NCBI GenBank assembly: GCA_903939115.1 | Contig: CAJAFV010000042.1 | Location: 27,111-91,110 of the forward strand | DNA length: 64,000 nt | Reading direction: 5' to 3' | Origin: an uncultured Geobacteraceae bacterium | GTDB lineage: Bacteria > Desulfobacterota > Desulfuromonadia > Geobacterales > Pseudopelobacteraceae | Shown: piece after piece, positions 7,036 through 14,238 of the stretch | Layout of the letters: each line of letters opens with the position of its first letter | How positions within the stretch are numbered: position 1 is the first letter of the stretch | The notes under the pieces: model-generated | The model's input: the letters and a program-made list of their open reading frames with translations, nothing else | What the model was told of the DNA's origin: nothing | The model's database searches: none | Translations under genes and position numbers: made by a program

Positions 7036-7335
7036 ATGTCACAAGTAATTCTCCACGATGTCCTCGTCCTCGAACTTCACGTAAAAGAAGGCAACAAAAA
7101 AAACGCTGCTGGTGTCTGGGAAAAAACCGGTCAGTATTACAAAAACCTTATGCTCTGGCAATTCGGTAACGAAAGACCGGAAGCTATAGCCGCTTCTATC
7201 AATGATATGCAGCTTGAAAAAGTTAAAAACCTTCCCGGCAAACGTTGCGATATCTCTGTTGACATGAAACTTACTGATAAAGGCGCACGTTTCTCTTTTA
7301 TTGACGTTTTACTGTCTAAACCTTCACCAGCTTAA
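7036..7335 (+). CDS. Putative phage single-stranded DNA-binding protein (gpV-like)
   Basis: Encodes 99 residues from ATG 7036, which has ribosome site AAAAGGAAA 8 nt upstream; the ATG at 7018 lies within that site. The protein is strand-rich, soluble and basic (LVLELHVKEGNKKNAAGVW, then KNLMLWQF), as expected for an OB-fold ssDNA-binding protein. The gene lies directly after rep and before the coat genes, the usual place of gene V. The call depends mainly on position and size; no diagnostic motif was seen. Confidence 0.55.
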   Translation: MSQVILHDVLVLELHVKEGNKKNAAGVWEKTGQYYKNLMLWQFGNERPEAIAASINDMQLEKVKNLPGKRCDISVDMKLTDKGARFSFIDVLLSKPSPA

Positions 7336-7346
7336 TAGGAGTTAAA

Positions 7347-7487
7347 ATGTACGCTTGGGTTCCACTTATTGCATCCACTGATTTTGACGGCATAAAAGCC
7401 GATGTACTGACAACTTCAGGCGGGATTCTTGCCGTATTGCTCGTAATCGTTGGTGTAGGCCTTCTTGTTCGCGTTCTTGGGAGGTAG
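7347..7487 (+). CDS. Small single-span membrane protein, coat-like
   Basis: Encodes 46 residues starting MYAWVPLIASTDFDGIKADV and ending in a long hydrophobic segment (ILAVLLVIVGVGLLV) and Arg-rich tail RVLGR. The ribosome site is AGGAG, 4-5 nt before the ATG. The organisation (acidic N-terminus, membrane span, basic C-terminus) is that of a mature filamentous coat protein without a signal peptide. It may be a minor coat or a second pVIII-like protein; the larger gene at 7680 is the better major-coat candidate. Confidence 0.6.
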   Translation: MYAWVPLIASTDFDGIKADVLTTSGGILAVLLVIVGVGLLVRVLGR

Positions 7488-7491
7488 TGAA

Positions 7492-7617
7492 ATGAAAGAA
7501 TGTATTGATTGCGGTGTTGAAATTCCTTCAGGTGTTTTGTGTCCAGAGTGTGCGTATAACTCCGGTTCCGATTCTAATGGTGATTTGCTCCCCGATAAAG
7601 ATGCATGGGATTATTAA
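7492..7617 (+). CDS. 41-residue zinc-ribbon-like protein
   Basis: ATG 7492 overlaps the region just after the previous stop. It encodes MKECIDCGVEIPSGVLCPEC followed by an acidic tail. The paired CxxC motifs form a typical small zinc ribbon. Function unknown; small zinc proteins of this kind occur in other phage early regions. Confidence 0.55.
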   Translation: MKECIDCGVEIPSGVLCPECAYNSGSDSNGDLLPDKDAWDY

Positions 7618-7679
7618 TTTATTTCTGTTGTTACCTGGTCAATGATTTAACAAACAAAATCTAAAAAGGAGAACAAATC

Positions 7680-7931
7680 ATGATTAAAGCTCTTTGGACT
7701 AAATCTGTCAAATTTGTAAAAGGCGCAACCCTCGCTATTGGTGGCGCTCTTGGTCTTTCTGTCGCTGTTTCTGGCCCTGCTCACGCTCTGCCTGTTACAA
7801 TGACTGAGGTTTTCGCGGCTGCTGATATTTCAACGCTGCAAACGAATGTTGGCACGATATTAATCGCCTTCATCGGTATTTCCCTGTTGTTCGTTGCTCG
7901 TCGTTACCTCAGCAAAGCTGGCGTACGATAA
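7680..7931 (+). CDS. Major coat protein precursor (pVIII-like)
   Basis: Encodes 83 residues. A basic N-terminus and hydrophobic stretch end at GPAHA, a good signal peptidase I site near residue 36. The predicted mature protein is about 47 residues, with an acidic, amphipathic N-terminus (TMTEVFAAADISTLQTNV), one membrane span and basic tail (RRYLSKAGVR). This is the classic architecture of the helical capsid subunit. The ribosome site AAGGAG is 8 nt upstream. A strong terminator follows immediately, as usual after gene VIII, the most transcribed phage gene. Confidence 0.82.
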   Translation: MIKALWTKSVKFVKGATLAIGGALGLSVAVSGPAHALPVTMTEVFAAADISTLQTNVGTILIAFIGISLLFVARRYLSKAGVR

Positions 7932-7940
7932 TTCCGAATC

Positions 7941-7967
7941 GGGGGGGCTTCGGCCTCCCCTTTTTTA
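7941..7967 (+). terminator. Rho-independent terminator after the major coat gene
   Basis: Seven G and a C (7941-7948) pair with GCCTCCCC (7953-7960) across a TTCG tetraloop, followed by six T. It lies 9 nt after the coat stop and probably sets the high coat to minor-protein ratio. Confidence 0.92.
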
Positions 7968-7981
7968 TTTGAGGCTTAAAA

Positions 7982-8257
7982 TTGAATATCATTTTTCAAG
8001 CAATAACATCTTTAACCGGTGGCCTTATTAACGATCTGACAACAGCCATTGTTGGGATGCTTGTACTTGGTTTCATCTGTATGGGTATTGATTACTTAAA
8101 GGATGTCTTTGAAAATGCTGTTCATACTTCCGGAACTAATAAAGCTCTAAAAGATGCACGTTCTTACAAAGCTCTGGCAAATTCTATGGATGATGATGTT
8201 TCTCGTGATTATCTCAATGCTAAATATCATAACGCCATCAGGAGGGCTGCAAAATGA
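7982..8257 (+). CDS. Single-span phage membrane protein
   Basis: Encodes 91 residues from a TTG start at 7982 with GAGG 8-11 nt upstream. Residues about 20-40 (TTAIVGMLVLGFICMGIDYL) form a membrane span, followed by a charged helical tail rich in Lys, Asp and Ala. It sits at the first position after the terminator, overlapping the next small gene by 4 nt. Probably a minor virion or assembly component; no family recognised. Confidence 0.6.
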   Translation: MNIIFQAITSLTGGLINDLTTAIVGMLVLGFICMGIDYLKDVFENAVHTSGTNKALKDARSYKALANSMDDDVSRDYLNAKYHNAIRRAAK

Positions 8258-8364
8258 ATTTTGATGTTGTTTGGTTTGGTTATGGTGCCGGTCTTGTAAT
8301 GGTCGGTTGGTTTGCTGGAATGGTAGTATCACTGTTTTTTAATTCGATTGGGAGTATTCGCTAA
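8254..8364 (+). CDS. 36-residue hydrophobic protein, pVII/pIX-like
   Basis: ATG 8254 overlaps the previous stop (ATGA) and has ribosome site AGGAGGG at 8240-8246. It encodes a peptide that is nearly all membrane span (GAGLVMVGWFAGMVVSLFF). Size and position match the tiny cap proteins pVII/pIX of filamentous phages. The next gene starts directly at 8365. Confidence 0.6.
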   Translation: MNFDVVWFGYGAGLVMVGWFAGMVVSLFFNSIGSIR

Positions 8365-8862
8365 ATGAAAAAAATCCTTTTATTAACGTTATTGCTCGTT
8401 TCACTTTCTTCGTTCTCGTATGCTGCTGATATTAGCAAATATGGCTTTGACGATGCAAACTCTATGGTTGGCAATGCTTTTCTTATGGATGGTCATGTAT
8501 TATTTATTGATGCTGTTATGTATGACAATGTATCTTCTGGTGTTGTTGCAGATGCCAATGAATTAACTTTAACCATTTCAAAACGTATTGAATCCCTTTT
8601 TTCTGCTCCTGATATAGTTTCTTTTGTTATGCTTACTAATGTTTCTTTTAATGGTTCCATTTTTACGTATGATCAGCATGATATCGGTTTTACCTGTCAT
8701 CAGGTCAATCCAGATGATGGTTATTACTACTCTACTTCTTTTTTAACGCAATTCCTTTTAACCCTTCTATCTGAAGGATCTGTACCATCTAATTTTCCAT
8801 CAATGATTGAACTTTCATTACTGGAAAAAAGTATCTTATCAAACGACTACCTTTTTTTTTAG
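8365..8862 (+). CDS. Secreted phage protein, unknown
   Basis: Encodes 165 residues with a clear signal peptide (KKILLLTLLLVSLSSFSYA, cleavage before ADISKYG). The mature part has two Cys-free halves and only one Cys (FTCHQV). No membrane anchor is evident. It lies among virion genes, so it may be a minor coat or host-surface factor, but no family was recognised. Confidence 0.6.
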   Translation: MKKILLLTLLLVSLSSFSYAADISKYGFDDANSMVGNAFLMDGHVLFIDAVMYDNVSSGVVADANELTLTISKRIESLFSAPDIVSFVMLTNVSFNGSIFTYDQHDIGFTCHQVNPDDGYYYSTSFLTQFLLTLLSEGSVPSNFPSMIELSLLEKSILSNDYLFF

Positions 8863-8879
8863 ATGAAAAGATAGCTAAT

Positions 8880-8972
8880 ATGTCCCCTTCTGTTATTACA
8901 CAATCTATATCTTTTTTGATCGGTGCTTTTTGTGCAATCTGTTTTGTAATAGCTTCTAAGGTTAGGTATTGA
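8880..8972 (+). CDS. 30-residue hydrophobic protein
   Basis: ATG 8880 opens a 30-residue peptide, MSPSVITQSISFLIGAFCAI and a short basic end, which is a single membrane span. It lies within the virion operon, 17 nt after the preceding stop and 1 nt before the next start. A tiny cap-type coat protein is plausible; support is position and hydrophobicity only. Confidence 0.4.
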   Translation: MSPSVITQSISFLIGAFCAICFVIASKVRY

Positions 8973-8973
8973 C

Positions 8974-9108
8974 ATGATAACGTTACCAGAAGGATTTGAT
9001 TATAACCTGTTACTTTCTGACTTCTGGATCTGTGTGCTACCATTTGTCCCTGTCTTGATGCTCTTTGTTGCGTATCGAGTTATAAATAAATCTTTCCGCC
9101 ATATATGA
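8974..9108 (+). CDS. 44-residue single-span protein
   Basis: From ATG 8974: an acidic N-terminus (MITLPEGFDYNLL), a membrane span around WICVLPFVPVLMLFVAY and a basic C-terminus. The ribosome site AAGG is weak. It overlaps the next start by 4 nt (ATGA), consistent with a translationally coupled virion operon. Confidence 0.45.
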   Translation: MITLPEGFDYNLLLSDFWICVLPFVPVLMLFVAYRVINKSFRHI

Positions 9109-9215
9109 AAATCAATTTTTTCCTCATAACGGTAAAAACTCTATTGTTTTCGCTGTTTCTGCTGTTTACTTTTATCGGCTTCACTCGTGATATTTACCTT
9201 CATTTCATAAAATGA
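9105..9215 (+). CDS. 36-residue hydrophobic protein coupled to the adsorption gene
   Basis: ATG 9105 overlaps the previous TGA, and its own TGA overlaps the ATG of the adsorption gene at 9212. The peptide is one membrane span (TLLFSLFLLFTFIGF) with short polar ends. Unbroken ATGA overlaps on both sides argue that it is translated. Confidence 0.45.
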   Translation: MKINFFLITVKTLLFSLFLLFTFIGFTRDIYLHFIK

Positions 9216-10630
9216 AAAAGTTTTTAATTCTCATAATTTTGTTTACGTTCACAACTTCCGCTTTTGCTTCTTGGGCACCGCTTGCAATCCCTGCCGCTTA
9301 TTGGGTTTCCTCTGCTGTCATTCATTCTGCAACTGCTACTGCCGGTCTTTACTATTCTTTAACTGGTGGCAAAACTTCTTCTGTAGATAATACCGCTAAA
9401 CTCTCTCGCCCTGCCACTGTTGCGTATATAGATTTGACTATGACTACTCCTACAGTGGTTGAAACAAATATTAAAGCTTCTATCTTGAAATCTCAACTTG
9501 AACAGAAAATATTAAATTCTCCTGTTGAGCAAGCTAAATACCCAAACATTTATCAGGCTTTGATTACTCCTCCTCCACCGTACCCTGCTCCAACTGCGAA
9601 TATGCCATCAGGTACAAAAGTTTCTTTTATGGGTGGTAACTATAAAATAACCACAACTGTTTTAGATGTTGGTTGGGCAATGAATACAGACGGCTCCTAT
9701 CCAAAGCCAAATAACCCTACGGATACCGCTCCTTATTCGATGGCATGGGTTAGAGAATCAAAAGCTTTCCCCGGTTTTGCTGCTACCTATCTTGCACAAG
9801 TCTATCTTACTCCTGAAGCTGCTCCACCTCCAAGCGTTGCTACTGACGCTTCCTATATTCAAGCTGTTGGTACTGGTGGTGTTCCCGGTGACGTAAAATC
9901 GTTGTATAATGTAGAAATTGACAAATTATTGAATGATCCAAATTATGTCCCTTCTTTTTCAGATGCGACAACCGGTCTACCTTACTCTCCCCCCCCCGGT
10001 GCTAATATTATGACTCCTACTCAGTTAGAAGCTTATAACCGCTCCGGTCAATTACTCGCTGACGATGCTGCCGCTAAACTTCTTGCTGCGAACTCTGCCG
10101 GTGCTGCTGCTGCTGCTGCCGGTACTGCTGCAACAACGGCCGGAAATAACTATACTGCGTCAGGTGGTAATACCGTTACCGGAACTGGTGGCGATCCTGC
10201 GCTATATCAAAAATATCTCGATGCTCTCGCTTCTGCCGGTACTGCAAAAGCTACTGCCGATAAGCTCGCCGCTGATCAGGCCGCTGCAAAATTAGCTGAA
10301 GATAAAGCCAACAAACAAAACTCTGCTATCACATCTCCTGCTGTCGGTGATTCGTATGGTGCCGGTGAAAAATTTGAGATTGGTACCCGTTTCAACCTCT
10401 TTATGACAGATATGAAATCATCAGGTATTTTTGCGCTACCCTCTCAGCTTTTAGGTAATGTCCCCGGTGGTGGTCAATCATATTTTGATGTAAGTTTCGG
10501 GCGTATGGGTTCTACCAGATTCGACCTTTCCTCCTTTGCTTCTGCAATTGCTGTTATGCGCACGCTTGTTTTAATCGTTTTTTCTTTTACCGGCTTTAAA
10601 ATTGTCACTTTGAAAGGGGGATCAGGCTAA
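9212..10630 (+). CDS. Putative adsorption/minor coat protein (pIII-like)
   Basis: Encodes 472 residues. A signal peptide (KKFLILIILFTFTTSAFA) precedes a long low-complexity ectodomain with Pro-rich (TPPPPYPAP) and Ala/Gly/Thr-rich linkers (about residues 290-340). A C-terminal membrane anchor (VMRTLVLIVFSFTGFKIV) ends near the last residue. Domains joined by flexible linkers plus a C-terminal anchor are the plan of pIII receptor-binding proteins. It lies immediately before pVI-like and Zot genes, the standard order. The receptor-binding part has no recognised homologue. Confidence 0.72.
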   Translation: MKKFLILIILFTFTTSAFASWAPLAIPAAYWVSSAVIHSATATAGLYYSLTGGKTSSVDNTAKLSRPATVAYIDLTMTTPTVVETNIKASILKSQLEQKILNSPVEQAKYPNIYQALITPPPPYPAPTANMPSGTKVSFMGGNYKITTTVLDVGWAMNTDGSYPKPNNPTDTAPYSMAWVRESKAFPGFAATYLAQVYLTPEAAPPPSVATDASYIQAVGTGGVPGDVKSLYNVEIDKLLNDPNYVPSFSDATTGLPYSPPPGANIMTPTQLEAYNRSGQLLADDAAAKLLAANSAGAAAAAAGTAATTAGNNYTASGGNTVTGTGGDPALYQKYLDALASAGTAKATADKLAADQAAAKLAEDKANKQNSAITSPAVGDSYGAGEKFEIGTRFNLFMTDMKSSGIFALPSQLLGNVPGGGQSYFDVSFGRMGSTRFDLSSFASAIAVMRTLVLIVFSFTGFKIVTLKGGSG

Positions 10631-10953
10631 TGGATTTAACCGCGCCTTTTGCTGCTCTTTTTGCGTTCTTTACCGCCATTTTTAAATGGTCTTTGGATGG
10701 TGTTTTATGGTTGCTCGGAAAATGGTTCTACTGGTGGTTCGATGGTCTGTTAACCGTTGTTTCGTCAATCTTTAAATCAATAGATCTTTCTTCTTTTGTT
10801 GCAACCTATGCAATGAATTGGGCGGGTCTGCCGCCACAAATGATTTGGTTTATCAATGCTGTTTCAATTCCTCAAGGTCTAACGATTCTCTCCGCTGCCA
10901 TTGTGATTCGTATGCTGATAAATTTAATACCTGCCGCTTTTACAAGGATCTGA
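10630..10953 (+). CDS. pVI-like minor coat protein (DUF2523 type)
   Basis: Encodes 107 residues starting in 1-nt overlap with the previous stop. It has several hydrophobic segments and a C-terminal motif, LPPQMIWFINAVSIPQGLTI followed by an AAIVIRMLI helix, typical of DUF2523 proteins that take the pVI place between the adsorption and Zot genes. It probably anchors the adsorption protein at the virion end. Confidence 0.75.
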   Translation: MDLTAPFAALFAFFTAIFKWSLDGVLWLLGKWFYWWFDGLLTVVSSIFKSIDLSSFVATYAMNWAGLPPQMIWFINAVSIPQGLTILSAAIVIRMLINLIPAAFTRI

Positions 10954-10956
10954 AAA

Positions 10957-12150
10957 ATGATTGTTTTCTTTGTTGGTACTCCCGGATCTGGCAAGAGCTA
11001 TGAAGCTGTAAAGAAAATAGTCGATAATCTTAAAATTGGTCGGACTGTATGCACTAACATTGATGGTATGGATTTGCATGAATCACAACAGTATTTAAAA
11101 TCGTTCCTTGACATGGACGATTACCTTTTTCATCAACGGTTCCGGTTCCTTGACCGGGATCAGATTAAACAATTCTGGAAAACTGAAACGATTCATCACC
11201 CTCAACGTATCTATGATGTTGAGGACGATGTTTTTAACGATGTTGTCCGTGATACTGAAGAGTTGATCTGTCCTCTTGGCTCTTTGATTATCATAGATGA
11301 AGCACATAAATTTTTTAATGCTCACGATCACCGTGAAGATACAAACCGCCAGCTTGCTGATTGGGCTTCGACTCACCGACATTTGGGTTATGACTTGGTG
11401 TTTATTACTCAGGACATTGGCAAGGTCGATAAACAGGTTCGAACGCTTACTGAATGGTCTTTTTGCTTCCGCAAGGTTAATTTTTTCGGAGGTGCCGTCA
11501 AGAAAAAATACCTCTGTTATTCCTATTCCGGAGATGATCATCACGGCACACCGATTGCTAAAAATGTGCGCACTTACGATCCTTCATATTTTCCTGCGTA
11601 TCAATCGTATAGTTCAAAAGATGCAAAAGAAGTCGGCTTTATGTCTACCGTCAACATTCTACGACATCCGGTCTTTTATGCTATTCCGGTGATTCTCTGC
11701 TTCTGTGCGTATATGTTCTTTGCAAAAAGCTCTTTCGCTACTGGTGATATTTTTGGAACTTCAAAAGTCCAGAACCGCTATACAAAACAGGTAGCTGAAA
11801 ACAAAAAGCCTACTGTCTCTGTTCCATTTAAAAACCTCTCTTCACCAAAATTGCTGACACCTCCGGCTGCTGCGCAAGCAGCTCCGGTGGTGGCTGCCGC
11901 TTTTCCGGTTGTTGCTCCTGTTTCTGACTATGTTTCACACAAGGTTGATGGTTATATTCTTATGGATGGTAAAACGACGATACAGATAAACGGTATTGTT
12001 GTCCGCCTCCCCTCTCCTTTTGTCCGGTCCTTTGACCGTCAATCTGGTTATGGCATGTTTGATAGCAATTACTTTATGTTAAAGAAGGAAACGTCAGGTA
12101 ACACATCAACAAATTTTCCTCCATTGAAACCGTATGGGGTGCCAAATTGA
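10957..12150 (+). CDS. Zot-like assembly ATPase (gpI)
   Basis: Encodes 397 residues. Walker A GTPGSGKSYEA at residues 7-17 and Walker B SLIIIDEAHKFF near residue 110 define the zonular occludens toxin/gpI ATPase that drives filamentous phage extrusion at the inner membrane. The motifs WASTHRHLGYDLVFITQD and QVRTLTEW are typical. A membrane span lies near residue 245 (FYAIPVILCFCAYMFFA), followed by a Pro/Ala-rich periplasmic tail. This is the most diagnostic inovirus gene in the window. Confidence 0.93.
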   Translation: MIVFFVGTPGSGKSYEAVKKIVDNLKIGRTVCTNIDGMDLHESQQYLKSFLDMDDYLFHQRFRFLDRDQIKQFWKTETIHHPQRIYDVEDDVFNDVVRDTEELICPLGSLIIIDEAHKFFNAHDHREDTNRQLADWASTHRHLGYDLVFITQDIGKVDKQVRTLTEWSFCFRKVNFFGGAVKKKYLCYSYSGDDHHGTPIAKNVRTYDPSYFPAYQSYSSKDAKEVGFMSTVNILRHPVFYAIPVILCFCAYMFFAKSSFATGDIFGTSKVQNRYTKQVAENKKPTVSVPFKNLSSPKLLTPPAAAQAAPVVAAAFPVVAPVSDYVSHKVDGYILMDGKTTIQINGIVVRLPSPFVRSFDRQSGYGMFDSNYFMLKKETSGNTSTNFPPLKPYGVPN

Positions 12151-12278
12151 TCAGAATAATAGTGCTTTTTGTAACTCTCTGCCTCTGTTCCTGTGCAGCA
12201 GCTCCACGTCCGTATATTCCCAGTCCCGGCATGAATCCAGCTCAGACGCTTGTCTGGCGTTCTTCCTCGCCGTTCTGA
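12147..12278 (+). CDS. Small lipoprotein after Zot
   Basis: TTG 12147 overlaps the Zot stop. It encodes 43 residues with a hydrophobic N-terminus and Cys pair (IVLFVTLCLCSC), then a Pro-rich tail (AAAPRPYIPSPG). This looks like a short lipoprotein signal. It could help a phage secretin or assembly complex; no secretin gene was seen in the element, so a host one is probably used. Confidence 0.45.
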   Translation: MIRIIVLFVTLCLCSCAAAPRPYIPSPGMNPAQTLVWRSSSPF

Positions 12279-12468
12279 TTTTAATGATGGCTCTTGCTTT
12301 TCATCAATAGTACTTTCGTCCGGCCTTTGCTTTATCGGACAAACAACCGCCTCTAATCCTTTGACTGAAAATGTAAAAGCCGCGACAAATCCCTTGCGCG
12401 GCCTCTCCTTCCTCAAAATGTATCAATATCCATTCGTGTCCTAATAACACGCCTTTAACGCTTTCGAT
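12279..12468. other. Convergent intergenic region with hairpin
   Basis: No convincing gene lies between the rightward virion operon and the leftward repressor operon. GCCGCG (12379-12384) and CGCGGC (12397-12402) form a hairpin with a 12-nt loop, without a T-run. Its location suits termination or an origin element. Confidence 0.35.
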
Positions 12469-13260
12469 TTATAACCATTTTATCACCTGTGCTTTTGTGT
12501 CTATGGTATGCGGAAAATCCGCGAGGAAACTCATACCAAGCAAACCGGTTTCCTCTGCTCCACTTCTCGGCATGATATGCAGTGCAACCCCCTGCTTCGT
12601 TTTCTGGCCAACCGTTACAAATCCGGCCTGAGCTATCGCTGTTGATACCTGCGAACCGTCCGCAATTGTCGCTATGCCTCTGGTGGTCTGTTCCGGCTGT
12701 ATGCCAAGCCTTTGGGCAATCGCTGGTGAAATGATAATGTTTGTCGCTCCGGTGTCTAGTTGCAGGTATACGCTTACTGATCTGCCCTGATAATTAATCG
12801 TTACCGGAACTAATATTTGATTATTCCTGTAGACGATTGCTGTCGTTCGAATCTTGTTGCCGGCTGAAACCTTCATATTTGCTCTGTATCGAGCCGGAAC
12901 GTTTGCAAGGTCATCAACTATTACAAAAACTCCTTTATCGTCTGTATACCTATAAAATGCATCTCTGGGGGGCTGTTCTGGTTCCTGTCTTACTGGCATT
13001 TGTTCCGGTATGATTTCCGGTACCGGTACTACTGCCGCTTGTTCTGCTGGTGGATTTGATCGCAACGCTAAAATTTCTGCAACCTGTTGTTCAGATAATC
13101 GTTCTGTTATCTGCGGCCCTTGCATTTCTTCAGCTGTCCTCTTGAAGATCAGTTTTGTTAAATCAACCCTGAAAACGATATTTACCAGAATAACAAAAAT
13201 CGCTACAAACCTGATTGCATTTGCTGCTGGCCCTCCTGATCTGAATACAAGTTTATACAT
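12469..13260 (-). CDS. Membrane-anchored retropepsin-like aspartyl protease with DUF4124
   Basis: Encodes about 263 residues. A membrane span (IRFVAIFVILVNIVF) near the N-terminus is followed by a DUF4124-like segment (YRYTDDKGVFVIVDDLANVP) and a C-terminal clan AA retropepsin-like domain with the catalytic motif LQLDTGATN and a later GLLGMSFLADF. The basic N-terminus predicts an inward N-terminus and periplasmic protease. ATG 13260 was chosen because AAGGACAACG precedes it; it overlaps the repressor gene stop by 8 nt, so the two form one leftward operon. An aspartyl protease is not a known core inovirus gene, so it is probably lysogenic cargo. Confidence 0.78.
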   Translation of the reverse strand: MYKLVFRSGGPAANAIRFVAIFVILVNIVFRVDLTKLIFKRTAEEMQGPQITERLSEQQVAEILALRSNPPAEQAAVVPVPEIIPEQMPVRQEPEQPPRDAFYRYTDDKGVFVIVDDLANVPARYRANMKVSAGNKIRTTAIVYRNNQILVPVTINYQGRSVSVYLQLDTGATNIIISPAIAQRLGIQPEQTTRGIATIADGSQVSTAIAQAGFVTVGQKTKQGVALHIMPRSGAEETGLLGMSFLADFPHTIDTKAQVIKWL

Positions 13261-13462
13261 CGTTGTCCTTGTCCTCATTTTCTATTTTTTCAACCGTGAT
13301 AATTACCCTGTAACCGGTGGCCGCTGCTATCCTCTTCAGTTTGTCTGGTCTTGCAAATCGTCCGAGCTCGTACTGTGCTATTGATTGCTGTGATATTCCC
13401 GTTATTTTAGCAAGTTCTGCCTGTGATATTGTCCCCCTCATTTTCTTAACAAGATTATCCAC
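13253..13462 (-). CDS. XRE-family repressor
   Basis: Encodes 69 residues, mostly a helix-turn-helix of the Cro/CI type: TISQAELAKITGISQQSIAQ, then YELGRFARPDKLKRIAAATG. It is transcribed leftward, divergent from the rightward promoter at 13488, the normal place for a phage immunity repressor. The short acidic tail (ENEDKDNDV) overlaps the protease start. It probably represses the rightward gene at 13548 and itself. Confidence 0.82.
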   Translation of the reverse strand: MDNLVKKMRGTISQAELAKITGISQQSIAQYELGRFARPDKLKRIAAATGYRVIITVEKIENEDKDNDV

Positions 13463-13487
13463 TTATCACCTCAACTCTTATTATTGG

Positions 13488-13516
13488 TTGACAACTCTTT
13501 TTTGTGGTTATATATC
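13488..13516 (+). promoter_or_regulatory. Sigma-70 type promoter for the rightward regulator gene
   Basis: TTGACA at 13488-13493, then 17 nt, then TATATC at 13511-13516. A good ribosome site (AGGAGG, 13535-13540) and ATG 13548 follow. The -10 box is part of the GATATA operator at 13511-13527, so binding there would block transcription. Confidence 0.65.
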
Positions 13517-13527
13517 CTTGGTATATC
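13511..13527 (-). promoter_or_regulatory. Candidate operator, GATATA pair with 11-bp period
   Basis: On the minus strand GATATACCAAGGATATA carries two GATATA units 11 bp apart, the same unit and period as the iterons at 4114 and 6935. It overlaps the promoter -10 box between the XRE and ribbon-helix-helix genes. Confidence 0.55.
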
Positions 13528-13547
13528 TAATCTCAGGAGGTTCAAAA

Positions 13548-13724
13548 ATGAAACGTGACCGTAAAATTCTTATCTGCTTAAATGATTCCGAACATGCCGC
13601 CCTCGATCGTCTGGTTCAATCGTATTCGTTTGACGGTGCCGTCGTATCAAAATCTTTTCTCGTTCGTCACGCCTTAAAACTTTTACCAGCTCAACAGAAT
13701 TTTTCTTTTACGCCGTCGATTTGA
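13548..13724 (+). CDS. Small ribbon-helix-helix regulator
   Basis: Encodes 58 residues from ATG 13548 (AGGAGG ribosome site 7 nt upstream). RKILICLNDSEHAALDRLVQ followed by a second helix around KSFLVRHALKLL matches the CopG-type ribbon-helix-helix fold. It faces the XRE repressor across a shared promoter-operator region, like a Cro/CI pair. It is the counterpart of the ribbon-helix-helix genes of element 1. Confidence 0.65.
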   Translation: MKRDRKILICLNDSEHAALDRLVQSYSFDGAVVSKSFLVRHALKLLPAQQNFSFTPSI

Positions 13725-13725
13725 A

Positions 13726-13753
13726 AAAGTGCGTGCTAGTAATACCGCACTTT
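13726..13753. other. Stem-loop with TAGTAATAC in the loop
   Basis: AAAGTGCG (13726-13733) pairs perfectly with CGCACTTT (13746-13753) around a 12-nt loop that contains TAGTAATAC. It starts right after the regulator stop. No T-run follows, so it is not a classical terminator; a rolling-circle origin hairpin is a possibility. Confidence 0.45.
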
Positions 13754-13892
13754 AGGCTCAAAATTGGGCCAAATCCAAAAATCCGCCACGATCAAAAAGC
13801 TTGTAAGATTTCAGAATCATTACCGAATCAGCACTTTTTACCAACATTATTCAATAGTTCTAATAAACAGCCTTTGTGAGCGTAAATTAATC

Positions 13893-14234
13893 ATGAAATA
13901 TTCCATACAAAATGACGGCAAAGGTACTGTAATGATTCGTGTTTTTGTCCCTGAAAACCTTGCAATGTCTTTCTTGACTTTTATTAACCAAAACGCACAA
14001 AAAAAACCAGAAATTAAAACGGATTCACGAATACAAAATGAAAAATACTTCACCGAATTAAACACCCTGGCTTGTTCTTTTTTTGATGATGCCGTTAAAA
14101 GCGGATTCGCAATCAGTACGGCTGTCTCTGAAACGAATTATAGTCTTAAATCAGCGGGATTTGCTAATGTTTCTTACAATATTACACGAAGTATTTTGCA
14201 GAAAAATGGTAGGTTGAAACAAAAAATTCAATAA
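13893..14234 (+). CDS. Unknown protein shared by both phage elements (copy 2)
   Basis: Encodes 113 residues from ATG 13893. It matches the second part of the protein at 4741-5241 (GKGTVMIRVFVPE near the N-terminus, a helical C-terminal half ending ILQKNGRLKQK). An in-frame extension upstream (TTG 13764) lacks a ribosome site and likeness. The gene ends 15 bp before dif-like site C, as its relative ends 19 bp before site B. Function unknown. Confidence 0.6.
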   Translation: MKYSIQNDGKGTVMIRVFVPENLAMSFLTFINQNAQKKPEIKTDSRIQNEKYFTELNTLACSFFDDAVKSGFAISTAVSETNYSLKSAGFANVSYNITRSILQKNGRLKQKIQ

Positions 14235-14238
14235 TATC

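Noticed and set aside
12250..12444. 64-residue frame after Zot
   Set aside because: No ribosome site, crosses a hairpin and overlaps the small lipoprotein gene in another frame.
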